64,000 bases of DNA from Rhodoferax sp. (lineage in GTDB: Bacteria; Pseudomonadota; Gammaproteobacteria; Burkholderiales; Burkholderiaceae_C), in assembly GCF_028689295.1 (NCBI RefSeq), contig NZ_JAQTWL010000012.1:33870-97869 (forward strand). Reading direction: 5' to 3'. Below are positions 1 to 10,268 of the stretch, one piece after another; position 1 is the stretch's first letter, and each line of letters begins with the position of its first letter. The translations under genes were made by a program, and so were the position numbers. The notes below the pieces were generated by a model that was not told the origin of the DNA, made no database searches, and saw only the letters and a program-made list of their open reading frames with translations.

Positions 1-1131
1 ACGCATGCCGAACCTGCCGACCTGTTTGCCTCGCGCTATGGAAAGCGACGGCCGCAAATTGAGGCGCTGTTCAAATCATTTGATTCAACCAGCGTGCGTG
101 ACTGGGCGGCCTCGCTGGGCATCGACACTTTTGTGGGCAGTTCGGGACGTGTTTTCCCTGCCGACATGAAAGCTGCGCCGCTGTTGCGGGCCTGGCTGAC
201 GCGGCTGCGCCACCCCAAAGTTGGTCCGTCGGTGGAATTTTTGATGCGCCACCGCTGGATCGGGTGGCACCAGCCCGTGCCCCAGGCCACGGATGCTGGC
301 GCGCAGGCTGGCAACAGCTGGCTTGACTTCGAAACGCCATATGGCCCGCTGCAGGTGCAGGCCGACGCTGTGGTGCTGGCACTCGGCGGCGCCAGTTGGG
401 CGCGTCTGGGTTCCAACGGCGCCTGGGTGCCGTGGTTGCAGGCCAAGGGGGTGGACATGGCGCCGCTGCTGCCCGCCAACTGTGGCTTTGATGTGCAAAA
501 CGGCTGGAGCACGCACTTTGCCAGCCGCTTCGCGGGCCAACCGTTCAAGTCGGTGGCGATTGAATACACCAATAGCCAAGGTCACAAGTTTGCCCGCAGG
601 GGAGAGTTTGTGGCCACGGCCTCCGGGGTCGAAGGCAGTCTGATCTATGCCGCATCAAGCTGGCTGCGCGATGACATCCTGGTGCATGGCACGGCCACAT
701 TCCAACTGGATTTGCTTCCTGGCTTGCCAATGGAGCGGGTGCTGGCCGAGGTGCAACACCCGCGTGGCTCGCGCTCGCTGTCGAGCCACCTCAAGAGCCG
801 CCTGCATATCGAGGGAATCAAGGCGGCCATCCTGCATGAATTGTTGAGCAAAGAACAAATGACCGACCCGCTTCAATTGGCCAAGGCGATCAAGGCTTTG
901 CCGATCACCTTGGCGGCGGTGCGCCCGATCGACGAAGCTATTAGCAGTGCCGGTGGCGTGCAGTTCGAGGCCATGACGGAGCAGCTGATGTTGGCGACTT
1001 TGCCGGGTATTTTTTGCGCCGGTGAAATGCTCGACTGGGAAGCGCCCACGGGCGGCTATTTGTTGACTGCCTGTCTGGCAAGCGGTTATTGCGCGGGACG
1101 GGGGGTTTTGGCATTTCTCGAAGAAAAATAA
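1..1131 (+). CDS. BaiN/HI0933-like FAD-dependent flavoprotein (5' end missing)
   Basis: The frame is open from the first base of the window and ends in TAA, so the N-terminus with the dinucleotide-binding motif lies outside. What remains (about 376 residues) matches the C-terminal part of the HI0933/BaiN family of NAD(P)/FAD-dependent oxidoreductases (TIGR03862-like). It includes a late segment, AGEMLDWEAPTGGYLL followed by an ACLASGYCAG stretch, which in this family contacts FAD. The cellular role is not well defined; some relatives reduce steroid or amino-ketone substrates. A GTG at 94 could be mistaken for a start, but homology-like sequence continues upstream of it. prpE follows after about 150 nt on the same strand. 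Confidence 0.8.
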   Translation, partial: THAEPADLFASRYGKRRPQIEALFKSFDSTSVRDWAASLGIDTFVGSSGRVFPADMKAAPLLRAWLTRLRHPKVGPSVEFLMRHRWIGWHQPVPQATDAGAQAGNSWLDFETPYGPLQVQADAVVLALGGASWARLGSNGAWVPWLQAKGVDMAPLLPANCGFDVQNGWSTHFASRFAGQPFKSVAIEYTNSQGHKFARRGEFVATASGVEGSLIYAASSWLRDDILVHGTATFQLDLLPGLPMERVLAEVQHPRGSRSLSSHLKSRLHIEGIKAAILHELLSKEQMTDPLQLAKAIKALPITLAAVRPIDEAISSAGGVQFEAMTEQLMLATLPGIFCAGEMLDWEAPTGGYLLTACLASGYCAGRGVLAFLEEK

Positions 1132-1237
1132 ACTTTCCCGGTTTGTCGGGAATGAGTAGTCCTTCCGGGTTCCTGATGCGCCTGTGCTTGCTATGGACCG
1201 GCTTGAACGGCAGTCAGGGTCATGCAAGCTCAACGTC

Positions 1238-1247
1238 CATAATTATG
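1238..1247. promoter_or_regulatory. Perfect AT-rich palindrome upstream of prpE
   Basis: CATAATTATG is a perfect 10-bp palindrome 34 nt upstream of the prpE start, in a 149-nt gap that is otherwise featureless. It could be a regulator site or overlap a -10 element. No regulator gene of the propionate type (PrpR) is in the window, so the role is unknown. Confidence 0.25.
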
Positions 1248-1280
1248 AATTCAGTTTTACATAACCACCGGAGACAGCCC

Positions 1281-3176
1281 ATGACAAATTACGCCGAGTT
1301 TCACCACCGTTCGATCACGGACCGCGACGCTTTCTGGGGTGAACAAGCCCGCTTGGTGGAGTGGAAAGTTCAGCCCAGCCAGATTTGTGATTACAGCAAC
1401 CCGCCGTTTGCCAATTGGTTTGCGGGCGGCGTGACCAATCTGTGCCACAACGCTGTGGACCGGCATCTGAAAGATCGTGCCGACCAGGCAGCGCTGATTT
1501 TTGTCTCGACCGAAACCAATCAGGAAAAGGTGTATTCGTTCCGGGAACTGCACGCTGAAGTGCAGCGTATGGCCGCTATCCTCAAGGATATGGGCGTGGC
1601 CAAGGGTGACCGGGTTTTGATCTACATGCCCATGATCGCCCAGGCGGCGTTTGCCATGCTGGCCTGCGCGCGCATTGGCGCCATTCACTCGGTGGTGTTT
1701 GGCGGTTTTGCTTCCGGCTCTTTGGCGACACGCATTGAGGACGCGGCGCCCAAGGTCATTATCAGTGCCGATGCGGGTTCGCGCGGCGGTAAGGCGGTGG
1801 CTTACAAACCGCTCCTCGATGAGGCCCTCAACCTGTCGAGCTACAAGCCGGAGGCGGTGTTGTTGGTCGATCGCGGCCTGGTGCCGATGGAATTGGTCGC
1901 GGGGCGCGACAAGCTGTGGGCCGACCTGCGTGAAAAACACATGAACACCGTGGTGGAATGCGAGTGGGTCGATGCCACCCACCCCAGCTACACGCTGTAC
2001 ACCAGCGGTACCACTGGCAAGCCCAAGGGCGTGCAGCGCGACACCGGGGGTTATGCCGTGGCGCTGGCCGCCAGCATGAAACACATTTACTGCGGCAATG
2101 CGGGTGAAACCTATTTCTCGACCAGTGACATCGGTTGGGTGGTGGGCCACAGCTACATCATTTACGGGCCGCTGATTGCCGGCATGGCGACGATCATGTA
2201 TGAGGGTCTGCCGACGCGTCCTGATGGCGGCATCTGGTGGAGCCTGATTGAAAAATACAAAGTCACGGTGATGTTCAGCGCGCCCACCGCGATTCGCGTG
2301 CTGAAAAAGCAGGATCCGGCGCTGCTCAAGAAATATGACCTGTCAACGCTCAAAGCGTTGTTCCTGGCGGGCGAGCCGCTCGATCAACCCACCGCCCAGT
2401 GGATCAGCGAAGGCCTGGGCCGGCCGATTGTCGACAATTACTGGCAAACCGAAACGGGCTGGCCGATCCTGAGCATTTGCAAGGGGGTGGACGATGCGCC
2501 CACCAAGTTCGGCTCGCCGGGCAAGGCGGTGTATGGCTACAACGTCAAGTTGCTCGATGAAACGACCGGTGAAGAGCTCAAGGGCGCCAACCAGAAGGGC
2601 GTGGTCGCCATTGAGGGCCCACTGCCGCCCGGCTGCCTGCAAACGGTGTGGGGCGATGATGCGCGCTTTGTCAGCACCTACTGGACAACCATTCCCGGGC
2701 GCATGATTTACAGCACCTTTGACTGGGGCATCCGCGATGAAGATGGCTACTACTTCATCCTGGGGCGCACCGATGACGTGATCAATGTGGCGGGTCACCG
2801 CCTGGGTACCCGCGAAATTGAAGAAAGCATCTCGGCGCATCCGAACGTGGCCGAAGTCGCGGTGGTAGGGGTGGCCGATCAGCTCAAGGGGCAGGTCGCC
2901 ATGGCATTCGCGGTGGTCAAGGACGCCAGCCTGATTGCCGATGAGGCCAGCGCGCTCAAGATGGAGGGCGAAATCATGAAAATCGTGGACAAAGACCTGG
3001 GCGCGGTGGCGCGACCTGCCCGCGTGCGCTTTGTCACTGTGCTGCCCAAGACTCGCAGCGGCAAGTGCCTGCGCCGTGCCATCACGGCAGTGTGCGAAGG
3101 CCGTGACCCCGGCGATCTGACCACCATGGACGACCCGGCTGCCCTGCAGCAAATCAAGGACTTGATCAATTCCTGA
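1281..3176 (+). CDS. prpE: Propionate--CoA ligase (propionyl-CoA synthetase)
   Basis: This is an ATP-dependent acyl-CoA synthetase that activates propionate to propionyl-CoA in the cytoplasm, the entry step of the methylcitrate cycle. It has 631 residues, the usual length of PrpE. The adenylate-forming P-loop YTSGTTGKPKG lies at about residues 240-250. The C-terminal catalytic lysine is in PKTRSGKCLRR (K595), the position acetylated by Pat-type enzymes in Salmonella PrpE. The ATG at 1281 was chosen because GGAGACAG lies just upstream and the protein then begins MTNYAEFHHRS; the frame also extends upstream without family similarity. A strong hairpin terminator follows. An acetyl-CoA synthetase is the main alternative, but the length and N-terminus favour PrpE. 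Confidence 0.9.
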   Translation: MTNYAEFHHRSITDRDAFWGEQARLVEWKVQPSQICDYSNPPFANWFAGGVTNLCHNAVDRHLKDRADQAALIFVSTETNQEKVYSFRELHAEVQRMAAILKDMGVAKGDRVLIYMPMIAQAAFAMLACARIGAIHSVVFGGFASGSLATRIEDAAPKVIISADAGSRGGKAVAYKPLLDEALNLSSYKPEAVLLVDRGLVPMELVAGRDKLWADLREKHMNTVVECEWVDATHPSYTLYTSGTTGKPKGVQRDTGGYAVALAASMKHIYCGNAGETYFSTSDIGWVVGHSYIIYGPLIAGMATIMYEGLPTRPDGGIWWSLIEKYKVTVMFSAPTAIRVLKKQDPALLKKYDLSTLKALFLAGEPLDQPTAQWISEGLGRPIVDNYWQTETGWPILSICKGVDDAPTKFGSPGKAVYGYNVKLLDETTGEELKGANQKGVVAIEGPLPPGCLQTVWGDDARFVSTYWTTIPGRMIYSTFDWGIRDEDGYYFILGRTDDVINVAGHRLGTREIEESISAHPNVAEVAVVGVADQLKGQVAMAFAVVKDASLIADEASALKMEGEIMKIVDKDLGAVARPARVRFVTVLPKTRSGKCLRRAITAVCEGRDPGDLTTMDDPAALQQIKDLINS

Positions 3177-3199
3177 TCAGGGTCAATAGCTGCCTGTAA

Positions 3200-3235
3200 G
3201 GATTGTGCCGCTTTTCGGTGGCACAATCCCTCTTT
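3200..3235 (+). terminator. Rho-independent terminator after prpE
   Basis: GGATTGTGCC (3200-3209) pairs perfectly with GGCACAATCC (3220-3229) around a T-rich loop, followed by CTCTTT. This 10-bp stem separates prpE from the sucA operon. Confidence 0.7.
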
Positions 3236-3295
3236 GCATCAGGCCCTTCCAACGCCACTGTCGCATCCGCCAAACGGTCAAGCCGTGACGCGGGA

Positions 3296-3308
3296 GGTTA
3301 ATTTAACC
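3296..3308. promoter_or_regulatory. Perfect palindrome in the sucA upstream region
   Basis: GGTTAATTTAACC is a perfect 13-bp palindrome (six pairs around a central T), 52 nt upstream of the sucA start. A half-site-like TTTAACC recurs a few bases downstream. It is a plausible operator for control of the 2-oxoglutarate dehydrogenase operon; the binding protein is unknown. Confidence 0.35.
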
Positions 3309-3360
3309 ATCAGCTTTAACCAGCCAAAGTTTCCCCAAGGGAAATGAAAGTCAGCGAAAC

Positions 3361-6231
3361 ATGAGTGAGACCAACACGGTTTACCAAGCCTATCAGGCGA
3401 ACACCTACCTTTTTGGTGGCAACGCACCGTACGTCGAAGAGATGTACGAAAACTACCTCGACAACCCCGGCAGCGTGCCTGATTCCTGGCGCGAGTATTT
3501 CGATGCCCTGCAGCACGTGCCCGCCGTCGATGGTTCCAATGCCAGGGACGTTCCCCACCAACCCGTCATCAATGCTTTTGCCGAGCGCGCCAAACAGGGC
3601 GGTACCAAAGTGGTGGTGGCCGCTGGCGCCGACTCCGATCTGGGCCGCAAACGCGTTTTCGTTCAACAACTGATTGCTGCGTACCGCAACGTCGGTTCTA
3701 ACTGGGCCGACCTGGATCCGCTCAAGCGCACCGAGCGCCACCCCATTCCCGAGCTTGAGCCTTCGTTCTACGGTTTTTCAGATGCCGACCTTGAGACCGT
3801 GTACAACACCAGCAACACCTTCTTCGGCAAAGAAGTCATGGCCCTGCGCGAGTTGCTCAACGCGCTGCGCGAAACCTATTGCGGCTCCATCGGTGCCGAA
3901 TATATGTATTTGACTGACCAGACGCAAAAGCGCTGGTGGCAGGAAAAACTGGAAAGTGTGCGCAGCAAGCCCAATTTCAATGAAGAGCAGAAAAAACACA
4001 TTCTCGACCGTCTGACCGCCGCCGAAGGACTGGAGCGCTTCCTGCACACCAAATACGTGGGCCAGAAGCGTTTTTCTCTGGAAGGCGGCGAGAGTTTCAT
4101 CGCCGCGATGGACGAACTGATCCAGCAAGCCGGCACCAAAGGCGTGCAGGAAATCGTGATCGGCATGGCCCACCGCGGCCGTCTCAACGTGCTGGTCAAC
4201 ACCCTGGGCAAAATGCCCGCCGATTTGTTTGCCGAGTTCGACCATTCCGCGCCCGAGGAACTGCCCGCGGGTGACGTCAAGTATCACCAGGGATTCAGCT
4301 CGGACGTGACCAGCCCGGGCGGCCCGGTGCACCTGAGCCTGGCGTTCAACCCGTCACACCTGGAAATTGTCAACCCGGTGGTGGAAGGTTCGGTGCGCGC
4401 CCGCATGGACCGCCGCGCCGACCCGACCGGCCGCCAGGTGCTGCCGGTGCTGGTGCATGGCGATGCCGCTTTTGCTGGCCAGGGCGTGAATCAGGAAACC
4501 TTGGCGCTGGCGCAAACGCGTGGCTACAGCACTGCGGGCACAGTCCACCTCATCATCAACAACCAGATTGGTTTCACCACTTCCGATCCGCGCGACATGC
4601 GCTCCACGCTGTACTGCACCGACATCGTTAAGGGCGTGGAAGCGCCAGTGATTCACGTCAACGGCGATGACCCAGAAGCCGTGGTGCTGGCTATGCAGTG
4701 GGTGCTTGACTTCCGCATGGAATTCCGCAAGGACGTGGTGCTCGACATCATCTGTTTCCGCAAGCTTGGCCACAACGAGCAGGACACGCCGGCGCTGACG
4801 CAGCCGCTGATGTACAAGAAGATCGCGGTCCACCCCGGCACTCGCAAGCTTTACGCTGACAAACTGGCGGCGCAGGGTCTGGGCGCCACTCTTGGCGACG
4901 ATATGGTCAAGGCCTTCCGCGCTGCCATGGATGCGGGCAAGCACACGGTGGACCCGGTGCTGACCAATTTCAAGAGCAAGTACGCCGTTGACTGGACGCC
5001 GTTCCTGGGCAAGAAATGGACCGATGCCGGCGACACCGCCATCCCGATGTCGGAGTGGAAACGCCTGGCCGAAAAAATTACCACCATTCCGGCCAGCGTG
5101 ACACCGCACCCGCTGGTGAAAAAAGTCTATGACGACCGCGCTGCCATGGGACGCGGCGACATTCCCGTGGATTGGGGCATGGGGGAACACATGGCCTTGG
5201 CGTCGCTGGTGGCCAGTGGGTACCCGGTGCGCTTGTCAGGCGAAGACTGTGGCCGCGGCACCTTTACCCACCGCCACGCGGTTATCCATGACCAGAGCCG
5301 AGAAAAATGGGACGTGGGCACCTATGTCGCGCTGCAAAACGTGGCTGAAAACCAGGCCCCTTTCGTTGTCATTGATTCCATCCTGTCGGAGGAAGCCGTG
5401 CTGGGCTTCGAGTACGGCTACGCGTCGAACGACCCCAACACGCTGGTGATCTGGGAAGCGCAGTTTGGCGATTTTGCCAACGGTGCCCAGGTGGTGATCG
5501 ATCAGTTCATCGCCTCTGGTGAAGTCAAGTGGGGCCGTGTCAATGGCCTGACCATGATGTTGCCCCATGGCTATGAAGGCCAGGGCCCGGAACACTCTTC
5601 AGCCCGGATCGAGCGCTTCATGCAGCTCGCGGCCGACACCAACATGCAATTGGTGCAACCCACCACCGCCAGTCAGATATTCCACGTGCTGCGCCGCCAG
5701 ATGGTGCGCAACCTGCGCAAACCGCTGGTGATCTTCACGCCCAAGTCGCTCTTGCGCCACAAGGATGCAGCCTCTCCGCTGGCTGAATTCACCAAAGGCA
5801 GCTTCCAGACCATCATCCCGGAGCAAAAGGCGCTCAAGGGTGACAAGGTCAAGCGCCTGGTCGTCTGTTCCGGCAAGGTCTATTACGACCTCGTCAAGAA
5901 GCGTGAAGAAAAGGGTTCCGACGATGTGGCCATCATCCGCCTGGAACAGCTGTACCCGTTTCCGCACAAGGCCTTTGCCACCGAACTCAAAAAATACCCC
6001 AATGCAACCGATGTGGTGTGGACGCAGGATGAGCCACAAAACCAGGGCGCCTGGTTTTTTGTGCAGCACTACATCCACGAGAACATGCTTGAGGGGCAAA
6101 AGCTGGGCTATTCCGGCCGGGCCGCATCGGCATCACCCGCTGTCGGCTATTCGCACCTGCACCAGGAGCAGCAGAAAGCGCTGGTTGAAGGCGCCTTTGG
6201 CAAGCTCAAGGGGTTCGTCCTCACCAAGTAG
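3361..6231 (+). CDS. sucA: 2-oxoglutarate dehydrogenase E1 component
   Basis: This is the thiamine-diphosphate-dependent decarboxylase of the 2-oxoglutarate dehydrogenase complex in the TCA cycle. It has 956 residues, normal for SucA/OdhA. The N-terminal segment ending in DSWREYFDAL is the E2-interacting region typical of this E1. The ThDP and Mg-binding region includes MAHRGRLNVL, GDAAFAGQG (about 367-375) and NNQIGFTTSDPR (about 400-411). The C-terminal transketolase-type domain contains EGQGPEHSSARIERF. It is followed by sucB after 81 nt and by lpd, so all three enzymes of the complex are encoded together. Confidence 0.96.
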   Translation: MSETNTVYQAYQANTYLFGGNAPYVEEMYENYLDNPGSVPDSWREYFDALQHVPAVDGSNARDVPHQPVINAFAERAKQGGTKVVVAAGADSDLGRKRVFVQQLIAAYRNVGSNWADLDPLKRTERHPIPELEPSFYGFSDADLETVYNTSNTFFGKEVMALRELLNALRETYCGSIGAEYMYLTDQTQKRWWQEKLESVRSKPNFNEEQKKHILDRLTAAEGLERFLHTKYVGQKRFSLEGGESFIAAMDELIQQAGTKGVQEIVIGMAHRGRLNVLVNTLGKMPADLFAEFDHSAPEELPAGDVKYHQGFSSDVTSPGGPVHLSLAFNPSHLEIVNPVVEGSVRARMDRRADPTGRQVLPVLVHGDAAFAGQGVNQETLALAQTRGYSTAGTVHLIINNQIGFTTSDPRDMRSTLYCTDIVKGVEAPVIHVNGDDPEAVVLAMQWVLDFRMEFRKDVVLDIICFRKLGHNEQDTPALTQPLMYKKIAVHPGTRKLYADKLAAQGLGATLGDDMVKAFRAAMDAGKHTVDPVLTNFKSKYAVDWTPFLGKKWTDAGDTAIPMSEWKRLAEKITTIPASVTPHPLVKKVYDDRAAMGRGDIPVDWGMGEHMALASLVASGYPVRLSGEDCGRGTFTHRHAVIHDQSREKWDVGTYVALQNVAENQAPFVVIDSILSEEAVLGFEYGYASNDPNTLVIWEAQFGDFANGAQVVIDQFIASGEVKWGRVNGLTMMLPHGYEGQGPEHSSARIERFMQLAADTNMQLVQPTTASQIFHVLRRQMVRNLRKPLVIFTPKSLLRHKDAASPLAEFTKGSFQTIIPEQKALKGDKVKRLVVCSGKVYYDLVKKREEKGSDDVAIIRLEQLYPFPHKAFATELKKYPNATDVVWTQDEPQNQGAWFFVQHYIHENMLEGQKLGYSGRAASASPAVGYSHLHQEQQKALVEGAFGKLKGFVLTK

Positions 6232-6312
6232 GGCAGTCACCCCCTTCATGCCGTTTGCAGCGGGCGCAGACCCGCTGTCAAGACACTCAAGATCATTTTT
6301 GAAAGAACCGTT

Positions 6313-7569
6313 ATGGCAATCGTAGAAGTCAAAGTTCCGCAACTTTCCGAATCCGTGGCCGAAGCCACCTTGTTGCAGTGGAAGAAAAAAGTGGGCGACG
6401 CCGTCGCCGTGGATGAAATCCTGATCGATGTGGAAACCGACAAGGTGGTGCTGGAAGTGCCCGCGCCGTCAGCCGGCGTCATCGTCGAAATCATCGAACC
6501 CGATGGCAGCACCGTCGCTGCCGAGCAGCTCATTGCCCGCATCGACACCGAAGCCGTTGCCGGCGTTGCGCCGGTGGTGGCGGCGATGGCTGCGGCTGCG
6601 GCTGTGGTCCCTCTCGCTGCGGCCACGGCCAACGCTTCCTTGGCTGGCGTGGCGATGCCCGCAGCTGCCAAGTTGATGGCGGACAACAAGCTGGCAGCCG
6701 GCTCGGTGGCAGGCACGGGCAAGGACGGCCGGGTCACCAAGGGAGATGTGCTGGCTGCGGTGGCCGCGCCAAAAGTGGCAACTGCGCCGACCGTGCACGT
6801 CAGGGCCGCAGCCCCGTTGTTGACCCAAGTGCCGGCACCTGCCAGCAGCCTGGCGGATCAATTGGCGGGTCGCCCGGAACAGCGCGTGCCGATGAGCCGC
6901 CTGCGCGCCCGCGTTGCCGAGCGCTTGCTGCAATCGCAATCCACCAACGCCATATTGACCACGTTCAACGAGATCAACATGGCGCCGGTGATGGACATGC
7001 GCAAGCGTATGCAGGAGCGCTTCGAGAAGGAGCATGGCGTCAAGCTTGGCTTTATGAGCTTCTTTGTCAAGGCGGCTGTGCATGCGCTGAAAAAATTCCC
7101 GGTGCTTAACGCTTCGGTCGATGGCAACGACATTGTCTATCACGGCTACTTCGACATCGGCATTGCCGTGGGCTCGCCGCGTGGTTTGGTGGTGCCGATT
7201 TTGCGCAATGCCGACCAGATGAGCTTTGCCGATATCGAGAAAAAAATTGCCGAATTTGGCAACAAGGCGCGTGACGGCAAGCTGGGCATGGAAGAAATGA
7301 CCGGTGGCACGTTCTCGGTTAGCAATGGCGGCACTTTTGGCTCGATGATGTCCACACCCATCATCAACCCACCGCAAAGCGCCATTTTGGGCATTCATGC
7401 CACCAAAGACCGCGCCATGGTGGAAAACGGCCAGGTGGTGGTGCGCCCGATGAATTACTTTGCCATGAGCTACGACCATCGCATCATCGACGGCCGCGAA
7501 GCTGTGCTGGGCCTGGTGGCCATGAAAGAGGCACTGGAAGACCCGGCGCGTCTGCTGTTTGATATTTGA
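6313..7569 (+). CDS. sucB: Dihydrolipoyllysine-residue succinyltransferase (E2 of 2-oxoglutarate dehydrogenase)
   Basis: This is the E2 core of the 2-oxoglutarate dehydrogenase complex, transferring succinyl groups from lipoyl-lysine to CoA. It has 418 residues. The lipoyl domain occupies about 1-75, with the lipoylated lysine in [10 protein letters not shown] (K44). An Ala/Val-rich hinge follows, then a peripheral-subunit-binding domain at about 113-150 ([23 protein letters not shown]). The acyltransferase domain carries the catalytic motif [13 protein letters not shown] (H389, D393) near the C-terminus. A linker beginning at about residue 75 is very rich in Ala and Val, as is usual in this family. 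It lies between sucA and lpd. Confidence 0.95.
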   Translation: MAIVEVKVPQLSESVAEATLLQWKKKVGDAVAVDEILIDVETDKVVLEVPAPSAGVIVEIIEPDGSTVAAEQLIARIDTEAVAGVAPVVAAMAAAAAVVPLAAATANASLAGVAMPAAAKLMADNKLAAGSVAGTGKDGRVTKGDVLAAVAAPKVATAPTVHVRAAAPLLTQVPAPASSLADQLAGRPEQRVPMSRLRARVAERLLQSQSTNAILTTFNEINMAPVMDMRKRMQERFEKEHGVKLGFMSFFVKAAVHALKKFPVLNASVDGNDIVYHGYFDIGIAVGSPRGLVVPILRNADQMSFADIEKKIAEFGNKARDGKLGMEEMTGGTFSVSNGGTFGSMMSTPIINPPQSAILGIHATKDRAMVENGQVVVRPMNYFAMSYDHRIIDGREAVLGLVAMKEALEDPARLLFDI

Positions 7570-7586
7570 CAACCTGAAACTTTGCG

Positions 7587-7624
7587 GGACAGACCGCATT
7601 ACGCGAAGCGTGCAAGCTCTGTCC
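7587..7624 (+). other. Inverted repeat in the sucB-lpd spacer
   Basis: GGACAGA (7587-7593) and TCTGTCC (7618-7624) are complementary around a 24-nt loop, in the 78-nt gap between sucB and lpd. There is no T-run, so it is more likely an mRNA processing or stability hairpin than a terminator. The pairing is seen; the role is a guess. Confidence 0.25.
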
Positions 7625-7647
7625 TCAACTGACTAGAAAGTGAATAA

Positions 7648-9075
7648 ATGAGCAAGCAATTTGATGTGATCGTGATCGGTGGCGGTCCCGGGGGCTATAT
7701 AGCCGCCATTCGCGCCGCACAGCTGGGCAAAAACGTGGCCTGTGTGGACGAGTGGAAAAACGCCAAGGGCGGCCCGGCGCCTGGTGGCACCTGCACCAAT
7801 GTGGGCTGCATTCCGAGCAAGGCGCTGCTGCAGTCCAGCGAGCATTTCGAGCAGGCCAGCTACCACTTTGCCGACCATGGCATCACGGTCAAGGGCTTGA
7901 GCATGGATGCCGCCAAAATGGTGGCGCGCAAGGACGCCGTGGTCAAGCAGAACAACGATGGCATCCTGTACTTGTTCAAAAAGAACAAGGTCAACTTTTT
8001 CCACGGGCGTGCCTCGTTCGTCAAGGCGGTAGAGGGTGGCTATGAGATCAAGGTGGCTGGTGCCGCCGAGGAAACCCTGGTCGGTCAGCAGGTCGTTGTG
8101 GCGACCGGTTCCAATGCCCGTGAGCTGCCCGGAGCGGCATTTGACGAGTCCATGGTGCTGTCCAATGTCGGCGCGCTGGCGCTGACCGACGTGCCCAAGA
8201 AACTGGGCCTGATTGGCTCCGGCGTGATCGGCCTGGAGATGGGCTCGGTCTGGCGTCGTCTGGGTTCCGAGGTCACCATTCTGGAAGGTCTGCCAGACTT
8301 CTTGGGTGCCGTTGACCAGCAGATTGCCAAGGAGGCGCACAAAGCCTTCGTCAAGCAGGGTCTCAAGATCGAACTTGGTGTCAAGGTGGGTGATATCAAG
8401 GTCGGCAAAAAAGGCGTGAGTGTGGCCTGGACCAACGCCAAGGGCGAAGCCCAGAACCTCGACGTCGACAAACTGATCGTGTCGATCGGCCGCGTGCCCA
8501 ACACAACGGGCCTGAGTGCCGAAGCGGTGGGCCTGAAGCTCGACGAGCGCGGCGCGATCATGGTCGACGCGGACTGCAAGACCAATCTGCCCGGCGTCTG
8601 GGCGGTGGGTGACGTGGTGCGCGGCCCGATGCTGGCGCACAAGGCCGAGGAAGAGGGTGTGGCGGTGGCTGAGCGTATTGCCGGGCAGCATGGCCATGTC
8701 AATTTCAACACCGTCCCCTGGGTGATTTACACCAGCCCCGAGATCGCCTGGGTCGGCCGCACCGAGCAGCAGCTCAAGGCCGATGGCGTGGCTTACAAGG
8801 CGGGCACTTTCCCGTTCCTGGCCAACGGCCGCGCGCGTGCCCTGGGTGACACCACCGGCATGGTCAAGATGCTGGCCGATGCGACCACGGACGAGATTCT
8901 GGGCGTGCATATCGTTGGCCCCATGGCCAGTGAGCTGATCGCCGAGTGTGTGCTGGCTATGGAGTTCCGAGCCAGCAGCGAGGACATTGCACGCGTCTGC
9001 CATGCGCACCCGTCCCTGAGCGAGTCGACCAGGGAAGCGGCGCTGGCGGTTGAGAAACGCACGCTGAACTTCTGA
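7648..9075 (+). CDS. lpdA: Dihydrolipoyl dehydrogenase (E3)
   Basis: This FAD-dependent enzyme reoxidises dihydrolipoamide using NAD+. It has 475 residues, as expected. The N-terminal FAD fold has [12 protein letters not shown] (about 9-20). The redox disulfide lies in [13 protein letters not shown] (C49 and C54). A second Rossmann motif, [15 protein letters not shown], binds NAD. The C-terminal His-Glu pair that protonates the dithiol is in CHAHPSLSE. It is the third gene of the sucA-sucB-lpd cluster and is likely co-transcribed, although the 78-nt spacer contains an inverted repeat. Confidence 0.95.
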   Translation: MSKQFDVIVIGGGPGGYIAAIRAAQLGKNVACVDEWKNAKGGPAPGGTCTNVGCIPSKALLQSSEHFEQASYHFADHGITVKGLSMDAAKMVARKDAVVKQNNDGILYLFKKNKVNFFHGRASFVKAVEGGYEIKVAGAAEETLVGQQVVVATGSNARELPGAAFDESMVLSNVGALALTDVPKKLGLIGSGVIGLEMGSVWRRLGSEVTILEGLPDFLGAVDQQIAKEAHKAFVKQGLKIELGVKVGDIKVGKKGVSVAWTNAKGEAQNLDVDKLIVSIGRVPNTTGLSAEAVGLKLDERGAIMVDADCKTNLPGVWAVGDVVRGPMLAHKAEEEGVAVAERIAGQHGHVNFNTVPWVIYTSPEIAWVGRTEQQLKADGVAYKAGTFPFLANGRARALGDTTGMVKMLADATTDEILGVHIVGPMASELIAECVLAMEFRASSEDIARVCHAHPSLSESTREAALAVEKRTLNF

Positions 9076-9152
9076 TGGCTGAGAAATAAGCTGACGACCT
9101 ATTTTTCGCAAAGAGGCATCGGATTTCCCCCAATTTAGCCATCGACAGTGCT

Positions 9153-10250
9153 TTGACAGTCAAAAAAATCTACCAGGCCGAGTTGCTGGCGCGCGGCTAC
9201 AGCGCCGACCCGGCGCAGTTGCGCGCCTTGCAAATGCTTGAAACCTGTGCGCGTGAATGGGGCAAATACCGTGAACAGCGCTCCAATGCGTTCAAGAAGT
9301 TGATCAATCGCCCGCCCATTCCGCGCGGCGTTTACATGTACGGCGGCGTGGGCCGGGGCAAGAGTTTTTTGATGGACTGTTTTTACAGTGCTGTCCCGCT
9401 CAAGCGCAAGACGCGTCTGCATTTTCACGAATTCATGCGCGAGGTTCACCGCGAGCTGGCGGCCATGCAGGGCACGGTGAATCCGCTCGACTTGCTGGCC
9501 AGGCGCATGGCTGAAAAATTCCGCCTGATCTGCTTTGATGAGTTTCATGTGTCTGATGTCACCGACGCCATGATTCTGCACCGCTTGCTGACAGCGCTGT
9601 TCGAGCAGGGCGTGGGCTTTGTCACCACTTCCAACTTCAAGCCGGATGATTTGTATCCCAACGGACTGCACCGCGACCGCATTTTGCCGGCCATTGCCCT
9701 GCTCAAGGCGCGTTTGAACGTGATCAATGTCGATAACGGGACCGATTACCGTGGGCAGACCATGGCGCAGCTTGAGCTGTACCACACGCCTCTGGGGGAT
9801 GCAGCAGAAGAAAAAATGCTGAATGCTTTCGAGCGCCTGGCCGAATCCCAGGACGAAGACCCGGTGTTGCAGATCGAAGCCCGCAAAATCCATGCGCGAC
9901 GCAAGGCAGGCGGTGTGGTGTGGTTTGACTTCAGAACTCTATGCGGCGGTCCGCGCTCGCAAAACGATTACCTTGAAATAGCCAGCCAGTTCCATACCGT
10001 GTTTCTCAGCGAAGTGCCGCAGATGCCGCCACGGATGTCTTCTGAAGCCCGCCGTTTTACCTGGCTCATCGATGTGTTGTACGACCGTCGCGTCAAGCTG
10101 ATCATGTCGGCGGATGTCCCTGCGGCGGAGCTCTATACCGAGGGGCAGATGAGCAACGAGTTCGCCCGTACCGTGTCACGACTTCAGGAGATGCAGTCGG
10201 CAGAGTTTCTGGCCTTGAGTCGCCGTGATGTGGATACCTGTTTGACGTGA
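9153..10250 (+). CDS. zapE: Cell division protein ZapE (AFG1-like ATPase)
   Basis: This is an AFG1/ZapE family P-loop ATPase that in E. coli associates with the Z ring and FtsZ. It has 365 residues. Walker A is GGVGRGKS at about 64-71 and Walker B is LICFDEFHV at about 128-136; an arginine-rich sensor region and the family motif FDFRTLCGGPRSQNDYLEIA follow. The start is TTG at 9153, because no in-frame ATG or GTG lies closer to the family N-terminus. It directly follows lpd, an order common in Burkholderiales, and is convergent with the PP2C gene after 18 nt. Confidence 0.88.
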   Translation: MTVKKIYQAELLARGYSADPAQLRALQMLETCAREWGKYREQRSNAFKKLINRPPIPRGVYMYGGVGRGKSFLMDCFYSAVPLKRKTRLHFHEFMREVHRELAAMQGTVNPLDLLARRMAEKFRLICFDEFHVSDVTDAMILHRLLTALFEQGVGFVTTSNFKPDDLYPNGLHRDRILPAIALLKARLNVINVDNGTDYRGQTMAQLELYHTPLGDAAEEKMLNAFERLAESQDEDPVLQIEARKIHARRKAGGVVWFDFRTLCGGPRSQNDYLEIASQFHTVFLSEVPQMPPRMSSEARRFTWLIDVLYDRRVKLIMSADVPAAELYTEGQMSNEFARTVSRLQEMQSAEFLALSRRDVDTCLT

Positions 10251-10268
10251 AAGCCGTAGTGACTCGGC

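Noticed and set aside
9076..9152. Extra gene between lpd and zapE
   Set aside because: The short frames there have no start, ribosome binding site or similarity.
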